Positions 35,496 to 47,990 of a DNA stretch of 64,000 nucleotides are shown here, piece after piece. How positions within the stretch are numbered: the stretch's first letter is position 1; every line of letters begins with the position of its first letter. This DNA is from Notamacropus eugenii (lineage: Eukaryota > Chordata > Mammalia > Diprotodontia > Macropodidae), in assembly GCF_028372415.1 (NCBI RefSeq), contig NC_092876.1:60598385-60662384 (forward strand), given 5' to 3'. Made by a program: the position numbers and the translations under genes. The notes under the pieces are model-generated. The model was not told where the DNA came from and made no database searches. It saw nothing but the letters and a program-made list of their open reading frames with translations.

Positions 35496-37506
35496 TGCTC
35501 CCCCTGTCCAGAATTCCCTATTAGTTTTTGTGCTTAGGTTTCCCTATCATTATTCCATATGCTTGGGCCTATTATGAGTATTTTTCTAATTATAAACCTC
35601 ACAGAACATCCTGTCTCACAGGCACTGGGCTCAAGCACATTTCCCCCAGTTTGGATTTCCATTTTGAGCTCTTGAGAGAATTATAGCCATTTGTCTCTGT
35701 AGAAAGAACTGGGAACTTCAGCAGGGCTGGTTAATCCATCTTGCTTTCCAGATCATTAGGTCCCTTGGACTCTTGGTCCACATTAAGAGCTGAACTTTAA
35801 AGCTTTCTTGCTTGGGCCTACCTTGTTCCTTATCCTTGACCTGAGGGTTGATGTGTGGTTGTTTACCTGTGACCTAGAAGCAACTTTATGCTGATGGATG
35901 AGAGAATTCCTGGGGCCCACTCCTCCTCCAGTAGGGGTAAGCCCCTTGAGGGCAGGGTTGGTCTAGACCACTCCAATCTTTGTTTCTTCATCCCTGAGCA
36001 CAGTGACAAACATGGAGAAGGCACTTAAATGCTTGCAGACTGATTTGCCACTGAACTTAAGTACATGGTACAGTGGAGAAAAAAAGCAAATGGACTAGGA
36101 GTCAGAAGACCTGGATTTGGATCCTCATTTTTCCCACTTACTGGCTCTGTGATCTTGGCCAAGTCAAATCTTCTCCCCAAAGTTCCCTTCCTTGCAAAAT
36201 GAAGTGCACTAGGTGGCACAGAGCATGGAGTGCTGGCCCTTGGAGTTGGGTTTGACCTAAGTTCAAATCCAAACCTGAGATATTTGTTAGCTGTGTGATC
36301 CTGGGCAAGTCATTTAACCTATATTTGCCTCAGTTTTCTTAACTGTAAAATAAGGCTCATAATAGAACCTCCCTCCCAAGGTTGTCATGAAGATCAAATA
36401 GGATAATAATTGTAAAGAGCTTAGAACAGTGCCTAGCACACAGTAAGTGTTTAATCAATGCTTATTCCATTCCATGGTCTCTGTGATCCTAATCTATAGT
36501 ACTTTCTTCCCAGGGATCATACAAGGAAGAAAGTATCTTTCCCACTCTCCCTCCTTTTTTTTTTTTTTTTTTTGGTCTAGACCTGTGATTTCATTAATGT
36601 GAAGAACTTCTAGTGTGGAAATTGCCTTCACCAATGCAGAACAATAATTTATCTATAAATTCAGTTCTTCAAGAGTTGCCTAGAGGTACTAACTTGCCCA
36701 TGGTCACACAGTAACACACAGCTGCTATGTATTAAAGGCAGGACTTAAACACAGGTCTTCCTGACTCCAGGATTGGTCCTTCATCCACATGCTGTCACTC
36801 ATTTCCATTTTGTGGATGATGCAACTGAACTTCAGAGAGGGGTAAGCAACTTGCAAGCTGTCACACAATTAGTAGTCAGAGTTAGGACTTGAACCCTGGT
36901 CTCATGACAACAAGACCAGCATTCTTGCTGTCATATTGTACTGGCTTTCAATTGTCATCCCTGGCATTTAAAAAACAGTTCTAACATATTAGATGGATGT
37001 TAAAAATGTTTCTTCTTGCCTTCCCATGAGCCACACACATCAAGATAGCAACATAACTTACTTGTAAAGCACTACATGATTCCAACATGAGAGGCAATAA
37101 TAAAAATAGGCATTTACTTGGCACTTTAAGTTTTAAGCGCCTTTCTCATGCTGCATCTCCTTTGAGAATCACAATAACCTTGAAGGCAGATGATGTCCAA
37201 TTATGCTCATTTTATAAACGAGGAAACTAAAGACCATAAAATTTAATTAAATGAGTAGAAGTTGCAAAGAGGCAAAACTAAGTTTGATGTCGAGAAACAC
37301 TTCCTAACAATGAAAACTGTTGAAGGGTAGAATGGTTTGCCTCAGATGAGTTCCTCCCACAGGAAATCATTCACTCTAAATAACCACTTGTTGGTTATGT
37401 TATAATGGGTGTTCCTTTCAAGTATGGGTTGGATTAGATGGCAATGAGGTCCCTGTCAGCTTTAAAGTTCTGTGACTTGCCCACTGTCACACAGCTAAGA
37501 ACTGTC
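35496..37506. repeat. unassigned sequence, then L2 tail, MIR and CR1 fragments
   Basis: 35496-35930 is unassigned. L2 tail 35930-36035; sense MIRs 36060-36200 and 36205-36480 (the second with its full tail 'cctagcacacagtaagtgtt'); a poly-T run 36556-36573; antisense MIRs at about 36660-36950 and 37080-37240; CR1/L3 tail 37245-37480. Confidence 0.6.
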
Positions 37507-37680
37507 AGAGACATTGACATAGACATAGGTATTGGTATATGCCTAGCCACAAACATAGACATAGTCATAAATACAGCCATAGACATAGACATGGACTTAG
37601 TCATAGAAACAGACGTAGACACAGACACAGTCAAAGATATAGACATAGATATACAGACATAAATGTAGTCATAGATCTAG
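37507..37680. repeat. degenerate (GACATA)n hexanucleotide repeat
   Basis: Units such as 'gacatagacatagacatgga' repeat imperfectly for about 170 bases. Because the unit is 6 bp, all frames tend to stay open and give Ile/Asp, His/Arg or Met/Ser repeats (37434-37784). Confidence 0.9.
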
Positions 37681-37948
37681 ACAAAATTATAAAAATTGGA
37701 GTTGGTAAACTAGGTCTCATGGGTCAAATCCAACCAGCACTTGTTTTTGTATGTAACCTGAGAGGTTTTTACATTTATAAGTAAAATTTTATTGTTAAAT
37801 GGGGACAATAATTGTACCTATCTCACAGGGTTGTTGTGAGGCTCAAATGAGGTAATTAGAGCACTAAATGAATAAAGGGTAGCTATTATGATTGTTATTA
37901 CTTTCTAGTTCAGGGGCACAGTGTGGATATAGGGAAACGTCCTGCATG

Positions 37949-38755
37949 GTTGGTTGGTTGTTGTCCTTCATTCTGGAAGACATGACTATGCTAGAATCGA
38001 GTTACAGTGTGTCCATCTGTGGGTAATCAGACCACTATGTGCTCGGAAGGCTCTACCACAGGTTGGACACAAATAGGCCAAGTGAACATTTGGAGTGGAG
38101 ATATCTCTAAATTTGAACATCTCATTTTTCTTTTGAGCTACTGCAATTCTGCTTTGCTCACACAGCACTGCACCTTTCTTGATGTAGGTACACCATGTTG
38201 GGTGGTCCTGTGCCAGTGTTTCCCATGTCACACAATCAATTCCATAGTTCTTCAGAGATACCTTGAGAGTGTCCTTGTATCACTTCTTCTGACCTCCCTG
38301 TGAGTGCTTGCCTTGGGTGAGTTCTCCATAAAATAGTCGTTTAGGCAAATACATATTTGGTCTTCGAACAATATGAACAGCCTACCTGGGGCTGTGCTCT
38401 CTACAGCAGGATTTGAATACTTGGAAGTTCAGCTCAGTGTCTGGTACCTTGTCCTGCCAGGTGATCTTCAGAATCTTCCAAAGACAGTTCAAATGGAAGC
38501 AATTCAGTTTCCTGGCATGGCCCTGGGAGACTGTCCAGGTTTCCCAGGCATACAACAATGAGGTTAGCACAATGGCTATGTAGACCTTCAGTTTGGTAGG
38601 CAGCCTAATACCTCTTCTCTCCCATACTTTACTTCAGAGCCTCCCAAACACCGAGTTAGCTCTGGCAATGCATATGTCAATCTCATTATCTATGTGTACA
38701 TCCCTGGAAAGTATACCACTGAGGTAAGTGAACTTATCCGCAGTATTCAAAATAT
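37949..38755 (-). mobile_element. LINE Y 3' end, longest antisense copy
   Basis: On the minus strand it carries LTSLLYAWETWTVSQGHARK, LNCLWKILKITWQDKVPD, then WETLAQDHPTW. It ends in a finger (LCPTCGRAFRAHSGLITHRW, then TH). Frameshifts separate these blocks. The plus strand starts with 'tggttggttgttgtccttca', the reverse of the shared 3' tail. Confidence 0.85.
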
Positions 38756-38989
38756 TCATCATAGTTAGAAGTACAGATGTACAGAATGTACAGATGCTAA
38801 GGAGAAGCAAGGTCTAGCAGAAGAGAAAATTTTCTTGCCTATGTACTATCTATGTCTGATGAATGTCCTTTCTGCATCCTTGGTTTTCTGCAATAAACTT
38901 GTTATAAGTTCCATAGTTTTTGCAAAGAACTGAAGACACTTAGATGAGAGCTAGAAATAAGGCAGATTCAGAGGCTCTCAGGGCCTAAG

Positions 38990-39740
38990 CCCTGAGTGGC
39001 AGCACTATGGATCATTTCTGAGCAAAGGCCATTTAGCATTTAAAGCCCTTTGCTGCCTTACCTCAACCTACCTTTCCAGCTTTATTAAACTTTCTATCCC
39101 TTTATGTACTTTTCAGTCTATCTAAACTGCCCTTCCTGATGTTTTTTATACAAGACGTCCCATTTCCCACCAATATGCATTTGCACAGGCTGTTTCCCAT
39201 GCCTGGAATGCCATCTCTGCTCATCACTGACTCCTAGAATCCCTAGATTCCTTCAAGGTCCAGCTCAAATGCCATCTCCTACATATGGCTCTTCCTGATC
39301 CCCCTGACTACTGATATCTCCCTCCCAAAATTGGTTGGCATTTATTTTGTATATATTTTGAATATGGCAGTTAGGTGGTACAGTAGATAGAGCACTGGGC
39401 CTGCAGTCAGGAAGACTTGAGTTCAAATCTGGCTGTGACACTATGTGACTTTGGGCAAGTCACTTAACTCTGTCCACCTCAGTTTCCTCATCTATAAAAT
39501 GAGTTAGAGAAGGAAATGGCAAACTACTCCATTATCTTTGCTAAGAAAACTCCAAATAGGGTCACGAAGAATCTGAAATGAATGAACAACTACAACAGTG
39601 TGAATATGCTTATGTGTAGATGTTGTCTCTTCCTTTAGAACATAAGCTCCTTGAAAACAAGAACTATTTCATTTTTGGCTTTGTGCCCCCAGGGCCTGCA
39701 CAGTGTCTGGTACATAAAAGGTTGTTGCTTGATTGATTCA
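38990..39740 (+). mobile_element. L2 3' end with a nested SINE
   Basis: The L2 reads 'ttaaagccctttgctgcctt', 'cctggaatgccatctctgct' and, after the SINE, 'ccttgaaaacaagaactatt'. The SINE breaks it at about 39367-39600. 38756-38989 is unassigned. Confidence 0.8.
39367..39600 (+). mobile_element. MAR1/WSINE-type SINE with TSD inside L2
   Basis: A sense SINE: 'gcagttaggtggtacagtag', 'gagttcaaatctggctgtga', 'agggtcacgaagaatctgaa' and 'atgaacaactacaac'. TGAATATG occurs at 39359-39366 and 39601-39608, an 8-bp target-site duplication. Confidence 0.85.
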
Positions 39741-41574
39741 AAATTAGATCTAGCACGTGTCTTTTTAGAGTTCCAGTTCTAGGTCACAGGTTACATGCAT
39801 AGTCTGGAAACCAGTTCTCCAAACTCTGCCTATATTGTGCTACCTCTGGTATCTCAGCAAATTAATCTGTCCTTCACAAACTGTATGACCTTCGGTAAGC
39901 TGCTTCCCCTCTCTGGGCCTCTAAAATCTAAAACCAGCTGGCATACAGCCCCAACCACTCTCCCATTCTTGTATATCTGTCCATCTACAGGGGCACATAA
40001 TCAGAAATTGCTAGTACTAAAGAAGGCTCCTTGCCTCACACTGCAGGAAAGAGAATTCTGTCAGCTCAGGGAGAGCATTCTGTATCAAGAGGAGTGTTTA
40101 AAGCAGATATGGCTCAGTGGTTTGGCAGATATGAGAACAGCCCTTTGTATATCTCCAAAGCCACATTCATTTCGAGGAGAGAAAATAAATGAATCCGCAG
40201 GTAATAATATGTAAATCATGGCTCTCAAAGGTATTTCTGGAGTCTGCCGCATAATGAGGATGAATTTTTTTTTTTTAAATAACAGGCATGCCAAAACTTT
40301 TATATCCCATTGAGCACTGTTCCTTAAAAGAAGTCACCTTGGGAAGTTTCAAACTTATCCCAAGGCTATGGCCACTGCTGAGAGTGCTAAAAGAGCTTCT
40401 CTTTAGGTAGGAACTTCAGAGATTATGACAGGCTAATAACCTATAATTCATAGTCCAGCACTCAGGGTATGTATGGATCAGGTTCAGTCTTGGGGACTTT
40501 CCACAGATCACTCTTTGGCCTGGATTCCCATCCAGAGTTTGCCCTAGGAACCTAGAATTTGGCTCATTTTGTCCTCATCTAGGGTCTCCCCTGGGAAAAG
40601 CATGATAAAACTGGTATCTAGATCTCTATAGATGTATCTAGTTCTCAGTTCCCATGCAAGCATTAATGGTAAAAATGTATCTTGGTCAAAGATAGCCTTT
40701 ATTTCACTACACAGGAAGAACTCAAAAAACCAAGGCCTCACTGGTGCCCATGTACAGTTCAAGAATTCTCATTATTTTACTTCTGTCCCTCAATACTATA
40801 TTTCTCAGTTCCTGAGGTCATATGACTTCCTGCCTCCAGAAACTTCTTGGCTGCTCTGCCACTGCCTCTTCATAGCTATGATTTCTGGGACTTCTGGTAG
40901 CCTTGGAGGACTGCTTGGAGGCGCAGGCTTCATGGTGCCCTCCTTCTACCCACCCAAACCAGTGCTCCAAGGACAAGAGTGCATTTGAGATATGTGCCCA
41001 ACTCAGTTCAGCTCAGCCTAAATCTGATTGTTTCTTTGTATACATTACCATAAAGATAAAATATAGATTACCTACTCTATAGGGTATTATCCCTGCATAG
41101 GGTTCAGAACTTCGATAACCCTAATCTAATCATATCCCCAAATATCTGTAACTCAATTATCTTCGTTAATGGGGACATCCATACCTTTCAAAGGCAGAAT
41201 AAAGGCCTTTTCCTTTAACCACCCTATCTCAATAGGGAGGGCCACTTCTTCTAAATAGGATTTCATAGGATTTAGAGCTAAAAAGGACCTTAGAAAGGAT
41301 CTGTCTCCTTAAACATTATTTTATTAAAAGTTCACATTTCTATAGCAACAGGGGGCTTGAAAATCACTTCCATTATAATGATACTGAGAAATAGATAGTG
41401 TGAGTAAGATGGTGGAGAAATTTGGTGGAGAAAGTGAGGAATTAAGAAGCCTCTTGATGACGTGAAAGAGGAGGGTGTAAAAGCTGGCTAACAAGATCAT
41501 ACCAACTGGTCCCATCACCTGCTGGCAAATAGACAGAGAAGAAATGGAAGCAGTATTAGAGTTTATATTCTGGG
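39741..41574. other. gene-free sequence without recognisable repeats
   Basis: This is one of the longest stretches in the intergenic region in which I recognise no repeat. 40030-40260 is AT-rich and of ordinary complexity and is a candidate conserved non-coding element on that ground alone. Open frames (39795-40214, 40632-40988) are not recognised. Confidence 0.4.
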
Positions 41575-42122
41575 CTCAAAGATCACTGCAGACAGTGAGT
41601 GTAGCCATGAAATTAAAAGAGGCTTGCTCCTTGCAAGAAAAGCTATGGTAAAGCTGGACAGGAAGCTAAAAAGTAATGACATTGGCTTGTTGACAAAAGG
41701 TCTATATAGTCAAAGTTATGGTTTTTCCAGGAGCAAGGGACAGCTGTGAGATTTGGACTATAAAGAAAGCTGAGCTCTGCAGAATCGATGCTTTTGAATT
41801 GTGATGCTGGATAAGACTTTGGAAAGTCCCTTGGGCAGCAAGGAGGTCATATCAGCCAACACTTAAAGAAATTAACTCAAGCTATTCACTGGAAGGTCAA
41901 ATACTGAAGCTGAATGAGAGTATGGGACTCAATGGAAAAAAACCCAATGCTGGAAAAGATTGAAGACAAAAGGAAAAGGGGATGACAGAGGATGAGATGG
42001 ATAGTGTCATAGAAACAATGCATATGAGGTTGGACAAACTTCAGGAGATAGCAGAGGATAGAAGGGCCTGGTATGCTGTTGTCCACAGGGTCATGAAGAG
42101 TCAGACACAAGTGAACAAGAGG
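41575..42122 (+). mobile_element. RTE/BovB-like LINE 3' end
   Basis: It matches the BovB/RTE 3' region phrase by phrase: 'tagccatgaaattaaaagag', 'gtcaaagttatggtttttcc', 'aagaaagctgagctctgcag', 'cagaggatgagatggatagt', 'cacagggtcatgaagagtca' and 'gacacaagtgaacaaga'. The frame is broken, so it is a dead copy. Its last block is the same as the tail of the SINEs in this window, which fits RTE as the source of their mobility. Confidence 0.85.
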
Positions 42123-42327
42123 AAATATTATACCCATTTTACAGATGAGGCTTACGCTGAGACTTAGAAAGTGACATGTTCATTATCACAATACTATGTA
42201 CTCTGTGTGACTTCATGTACAATTTGGATTAAGTGAGATTCCTGAGATTCCTTTTAACTCAGAGATTCTGTGATTCCGGGGAGTGACTGAGGTGTCATTC
42301 TTTCCACTACCCCCTACCACGTTCTTT

Positions 42328-42588
42328 TTGTTGTTAGTATCCAGTCATTTTGGTTGTGTCTGACTCTCCATGACCCGATTTGGGGTTTTCTTGGGAAAGA
42401 CACTAGAGTGCCTTGCCATTTCCTTCTCCAGCTCATTTTATAGATGAGGAAACTGAAGCAAATAGAGTTAATGACTCACCTAGGGTCATAGAGTTAGCAA
42501 GTGTCTGAGGCCAGATTTGAATTCAGGAAGATGAGTCTTCCTGACTTCAGGCCTGGCACTCTATCCACTGCACTACCTATCTGCCCCA
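42328..42588 (-). mobile_element. MAR1/WSINE-type SINE, near full length
   Basis: The plus strand runs 'tggttgtgtctgactctcca', 'ccttctccagctcattttat', 'ttgaattcaggaagatgagt' and 'ccactgcactacctatctgc'. An antisense MIR scrap lies at about 42125-42280. Confidence 0.85.
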
Positions 42589-43734
42589 TCACATTCTTTG
42601 GGATAATCTCAAATCTTTATCCTGTGAGGTCAGTCTGATATTTGGAAAGAGCTGCAGTCCTTTAGAGCCTAACCTGATGGTAAAAAAAGGTGCAGAAGCA
42701 AACTAAAGGATCCCTTTGGGGGTCCAAAACAAGGTTCACGTCTAGGGGAATGAGATGAATTTTCTTCAGTAGCTGATAGGTCAGTTCTTAAGGTCACCCC
42801 CATCCATAAGTGTTTGGAAATATAGGGAAACCCTTCTAGGATGAGGATCCCAGACTTCTTTGTGAAAAGTACTCCAATCCAATCCAATCCAACACAAACA
42901 TTTACAAGTAGACGTCTTGACCCATTAAAACAAGATCTTCACCTCATAGCTGCATTGCCTAGATATGTAAGCTTCAAGCTGTTTTCAGAGTAGCACATGC
43001 TATGATTTCAACATTACTAAAAAAAAAAAAGCATCCCAGATTCCACAGAAATAAATAGAATTGTGCATATTTCTGGACTTCTTAGCAATTCCTCCTCCAT
43101 CACTCACGTAAGTGTCACAATTGTTTTCTTCTAGGATTCCATTCTTGGAAATTGTTTTCAGAGATGTAACTGGGACAGGGCAAACTGGGCCTTCACTCTA
43201 GGGCACTAAAATTTGGGGAGAGCTGACAGCACTCCTTTGTGGGTTAGGAACAGCTCAACTCAGCACCTCATTAGGAAAAATAATGAGTTCCCAACTCCTT
43301 TCCTAGTAAAGGCCTCCCCAGTACCTACCTTGCAGTACGTTGCCTGTCTCTACCGAAGAATCTCTCTTCCCAAGTGAGTTTGTAAAGGTTTCTTTCCCTC
43401 TGCTTGTCCCAGCGAGGCCATCGGTGATGTTTGTCCTAGGAACCAAAACTGGTAGTTCTGGCTCTGCTGCTTCCTAAGTCATCCTGGGTGCTTGAATCAT
43501 AGGCCATAGGTCACAAAAACAGCAGGAACATCTGAGTTCATCTAGTCCAAGATGTTAATTTTACAGAGAACAATGAAAACTAGATAGAGAAAGTGACTGG
43601 CCCAAGATCACACAGCAAACTAGTGGCACAGCCTCAACCAATTCGTAATTGCTAATGCAATAAACCATACCACTTTTCATAACTTAGAAATATATGTTTT
43701 TCCTTATCTCAAGCCTAAGGTTATTTGTCATTTC
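42589..43734. other. mostly unassigned; MIR near the right end
   Basis: 43510-43680 is an antisense MIR ('cccaagatcacacagcaaac'). The rest shows no gene or nameable repeat. Confidence 0.45.
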
Positions 43735-44205
43735 CGTTCACTATTTCTGGTTCTGACTTCCAAGGCTAAACAGCACCAATTTAATCCCTCTTCCATCCAG
43801 ACACCTTTTAGTGTATTTGAACATAGCCATCCTCTCCTTTTCTGAGGTTTTTCCTTTCTCTGATGAGAGGTCAGTTCCTTGAATTGACCATTATATGGCA
43901 AGGTCTTCAGACACCTTCACATCCAGACAATTCTCATTTTATCCATGCCCTAAAACAAGACTGCCAGAATTGAACCAGCCTCTAAGGTCTCTTACAGCTC
44001 TATCTCTGATCTATGACCCACTGCGTTCTCTAAACAGAGAAGACAGATTATAGGCATGCGTGCACATGTGCATGCACACACACACACACACACACACACA
44101 TGTGCATGCTTCTCTTAATGTAATCCAAGATCCCATTAGCTTTGTAAGTTGTCATATTTATCACAGTCTCATCAGTAATTCTTACCCCTAGGATCAGGCA
44201 TTATA
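43735..44205 (-). mobile_element. CR1/L3 fragment with (CA)n inside
   Basis: The plus strand reads 'ttccaaggctaaacagcacc', 'gccagaattgaaccagcctc' and 'ccaagatcccattagctttg', the antisense CR1/L3 end. A (CA)n run of about 27 bases sits at 44074-44100. Confidence 0.7.
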
Positions 44206-45479
44206 GCATCATAAATTCAGAGCTGAAAGGAACTTTAACTCCCTCTTTTTACAAATGAGGAAACTGAGGCTCAGAGTTTTTTCTTGCTTTTTTCTCTTTT
44301 CTACTGTTAATCACCAACAATATGCAATGTACTATGGGAAATATAAGGCACAGTCCCTGTCCTCATGGAATTTACAATCTCATACACTTCCCATAGAATG
44401 TAAAAACTGGAAGGGACCCTTGGGATCATCTAGTTGTAGTAGATGTAATCTCAGAGAGTCCTTGTCCTAACTCACACTCACACTGGCAAGTCAGGTCTCC
44501 ACAGTTAGGCTGCTATATCTCCCCTCGGGGTTCTAGGGGTAGCCCAGAGGAGTTGGGAATGTCTTTCTAAAGCAATAATAGCTCATGAGCCCCCACAGGT
44601 GTGCTTCCCACCATCACTGTCAGTAGATTATAAAGTCTATGACACAGTCTCCCACAAGGATATATAGATTCCTATGTAGAAAATGAGATCAAGCTTAAAG
44701 AACGTAGGTACCATAGAAGGGTACCTCCCAGCACCTGGAAAGTCCTTCTCTCCTCATTGTGAGTGTTCCAGAAGTTCCTGTTAAACATGGTCTAGCTTCT
44801 TTGTTGGACTCCTTGTGGAGACATGAATTCGCCTTCCTGTATGGTGTCCAGTCTACTCTTGACTTCTGGTGCTGAAATTGGTTCAAATCTCTCCTCCACC
44901 AAATGCTTGAATAACTTGGGCACTGGATTCATCTTCTATTTTACAAATGACCCACAGAGTGTGATCAAGTTTCATCAGCCAATCTGAAAACTACTCCTGT
45001 CAATGTTACTCCAGATTATCTAAGAATTTGTTTTTTCTAAAGCACTTAATCAAAAGTCTTTGACTGATTCACTGGTACATCAGTTCACCTCATTAAAGTA
45101 GCATTTACTTTAGATGCGATGGGGTAATTTATTCAATCTAGCTCATATTTATGAAGTATGCTTCCTACATCCTTAATGTTTAACAACAGTGCCTGGCACA
45201 TAGTAGGGATTTAAATGTATATTGGCTGAGAAATGGAAGCGATTTGCCCAAGATCACATACCTGATAAGTAAGAGAGCCAAGATTTGAACTCCCAAATCC
45301 CAAATCCTAAGTTCTTGCCCCTCTGCCCAGTCCCTTTATGTTTTCATTAATAATGATGCTTAGAATAAGAATGAAATTAATTATTTCATTAGGTGAGGTA
45401 AGTCAGGAGACTCACTCAGAGTCATATAGTGAAGTCAGTGGCAGAATAGAGATGAATCCAAATATTCCTGCCAGCCCTA
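44206..45479. repeat. MIR and family X scraps, unassigned sequence
   Basis: 44205-44275 antisense MIR; 44290-44380 family X-like 5' end; 45190-45330 MIR tail and antisense MIR. The rest is unassigned. Confidence 0.45.
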
Positions 45480-45655
45480 GTCAGGAGGATGTGAATTCAA
45501 ATGACCCTGGGCAAGTGACTTCACCCTGTTTGCCTCAGTTTCCTCATCTGCAAAATGGCCCAAAGAAGGAAATGACAAACTATTCCAGTATCTTTGCCAA
45601 GAAAACCCCAAATGGGGTCATGAAGAGTCAGACACTAATTGACTGAACAACAACA
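45480..45655 (+). mobile_element. MAR1/WSINE-type SINE, head deleted
   Basis: 'gaccctgggcaagtgacttc', 'aaaaccccaaatggggtcat', 'tgaagagtcagacactaatt' and 'gactgaacaacaac'. The tRNA-like head is mostly gone; the RTE-like tail is intact. Confidence 0.8.
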
Positions 45656-46421
45656 TTCTGACTCCTAGGAAACCTTCCTATTTAATTCAATATGTGCTCC
45701 ATGGCATAATGGAAAGTGTTGGGAGAATAGGGATGCTAATGCTCAGATATTACCCAAAGTTCTTTAAATTTCTGGGGCTTTGACCTTTGATTTGACCTGG
45801 ACTATGATTCATATCGGTTTCCCCCCATGGTTCTCCTTCCAAGATAGTGGGGACCTGGGGGACTGAGCTCTGCCTCTTCGACAGAAAAGGTGGGGAAAGT
45901 AAGCAGAGCCAAGATCAGCTTGTGAGGTGGTGTAGTATCCATGAAGGCAGAAAGAGAGACACAAGAGTGGCCTGGAATAGGAAACTGAACAGGAACGAGG
46001 AGCTGTAGCAGCTCATGAATTTCACAAGTCCAGTTCCCAGCCCATTAAAGGTTTTCTCTCCCTTCCACCGAGTGTCACTCAGGGAAAACTCCAGAGCCAC
46101 TTGATTTATCTGATTACTTCAGTTCTTTTCCCTGCTAAAACCAGTTCAAGAAGACAGTAAGCTCCATTCCTGTCTCCTCCTCCCTAGCTGCAACCACCAT
46201 GGTCTTCAAATAGAGGGCTGCTCCTTTCAGTGTATATTTGTATCCCTGTGCTATCTGAAATTGATATTAAACCATGTGGCTGGTAACTGCAATTTAAGCT
46301 GTTAGGTTAGAAATTAAGGTCAACTGAGAAGCAAAGTTCTTTCTGTGCACAACTGATGTGGACACAGCAAACAGTACCTTAGGAGTTAAAAAGAACATTA
46401 AGGGTTGCTTTTCCAGTACTT
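45656..46421. other. unassigned intergenic sequence
   Basis: No gene or repeat family recognised. Confidence 0.4.
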
Positions 46422-46930
46422 TGTGAGGTCCCTCCTGAGGGGGGCCTCATTCTGTAGCTCATCCTGTAACTTGACAGTATCCTAAAGTCCTTTTCCCCTT
46501 ATCTTGAAATACCATAAAGCTTCTCCTTAACTTGTACCAAAACAATTGCTTTAGTCTCCCTTATCCTGTGTCCTCTTTCTCCTTAATCTTTAACCTTTGT
46601 CCCTCGTCTTGTCCCTAACCTTTAGCCAACCATAAAATCCTAAAAACTTTGTCCTAAATCATAAAGAATTCCTTTTATTTCCCTCATCCTATATCATAAA
46701 ATCCTTTCTTATCTTGTCCTTAATCATCAACCATCACAAAATCCTAAAAATCTGTATAGCTCCCTGTTAGGATTTTGCTTCATAAGTCTGGTGCCCCCAG
46801 GGCCTCAATTAGCTTTTCCGCTCAAAGGTTTGTGTGCTTTCACATAAATAAAGCTCTCCACAGCTAAAGAGAACATCGTCTAACTGAACTCTTTCACACT
46901 CAGACCACTCTCTTGAATCTGACCTCAACA
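46422..46930 (+). mobile_element. candidate solo LTR
   Basis: It opens with TGTGAGGTCC and closes with GACCTCAACA, an imperfect terminal inverted repeat with TG...CA ends. AATAAA at 46847-46852 lies about 80 bases before the end, as in an R-U5 layout. No second LTR, internal region or target-site duplication was found, and no retroviral protein is present. It could instead be a chance match in unassigned DNA. Confidence 0.4.
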
Positions 46931-47990
46931 TTATCAATCTATTGCTTAGGCTGGCAGCAACCAAAGATCAAAGACCCCAGTGAGGCCTGACAAGGTCTTT
47001 TATGATAATTAGCAAGATGACAGAGCAAAACCATGATGAACATCGTTGTATCTTCTTCCGATTGGCTATCCATGATGCAGCCAAAATTGGATTACATCAT
47101 TTGGACCACCCCTTCTTAAAGCTTCCTAACCACACGAGGTAAGACAAAGGTTTCCAGGCAACAGGAGTAGTCTACCAAGCTTTGATTGGATCAATTTGAA
47201 TTTGAGTTGTGTGGTTACACTTAGTTATGGTTACAAAAGTAAACCATAAACATGGAGATTCAATTCACAATAGAATTGAATCCTGAGTGGAAGTAATTAT
47301 GAAAAGCTTGGCCTTTTAGGCAAGGTTCTCCAGAACTGAGGTGAAAGGGGAAGTTATAAAGGTAAGACATTTGGATTTTCATTGTGTGAGGCAGTGTTAA
47401 ACCCAAGCCAGCTTGATTAAGTTTTAAGAACAGAATTAAAATCAATTTTCAATTTTACAATACCTAGGTTATAGTTTGGGGTTGAAAGAAGATATTTCAA
47501 AAGGGTACAAAGATTTTACTCAGTTCAAGCTGAGGTAGAGACAAGCCAATTAAGAGAATTACTGCAATCTTGACATTTCTTCAATAATCCATACCTAACC
47601 TACATTTGAGCCTGGAAAAAGATTTAATACGGAAATGAGCCAGTAGCCGTGAGAGGTGGCCATTGGTGTATTTGTTCAGGTAATTACTCTGAGCAAGTGC
47701 CCTCAGCTTTTGCTTCACCTGGTTACATAAAAGACTGAGTGGGGAGAATACATGGAAGGGACAATAGAAACCATCTAAAATCCAGCCCCTTTATTTAACA
47801 GGTGAGAAAATGGAGGGACAAGACGATTAAGTGATTTTTTCCAAGGTCACACAGGCATTGAGTATCAGAAGCAGATCCTCTCGTTCCAAAACCAGTGATC
47901 TTTCCGCAGCATAAAGGTAACTCTTATTAAGCATTTATCATAGGCAAGGTACTGTGTGAAGGGCTGAGGATATATATCTTCCTTCAAGGA
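46931..47990. other. unassigned sequence with an antisense MIR
   Basis: 47750-47930 is an antisense MIR ('ttccaaggtcacacaggcat'). The rest is unassigned. It leads directly into the minisatellite. Confidence 0.45.
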
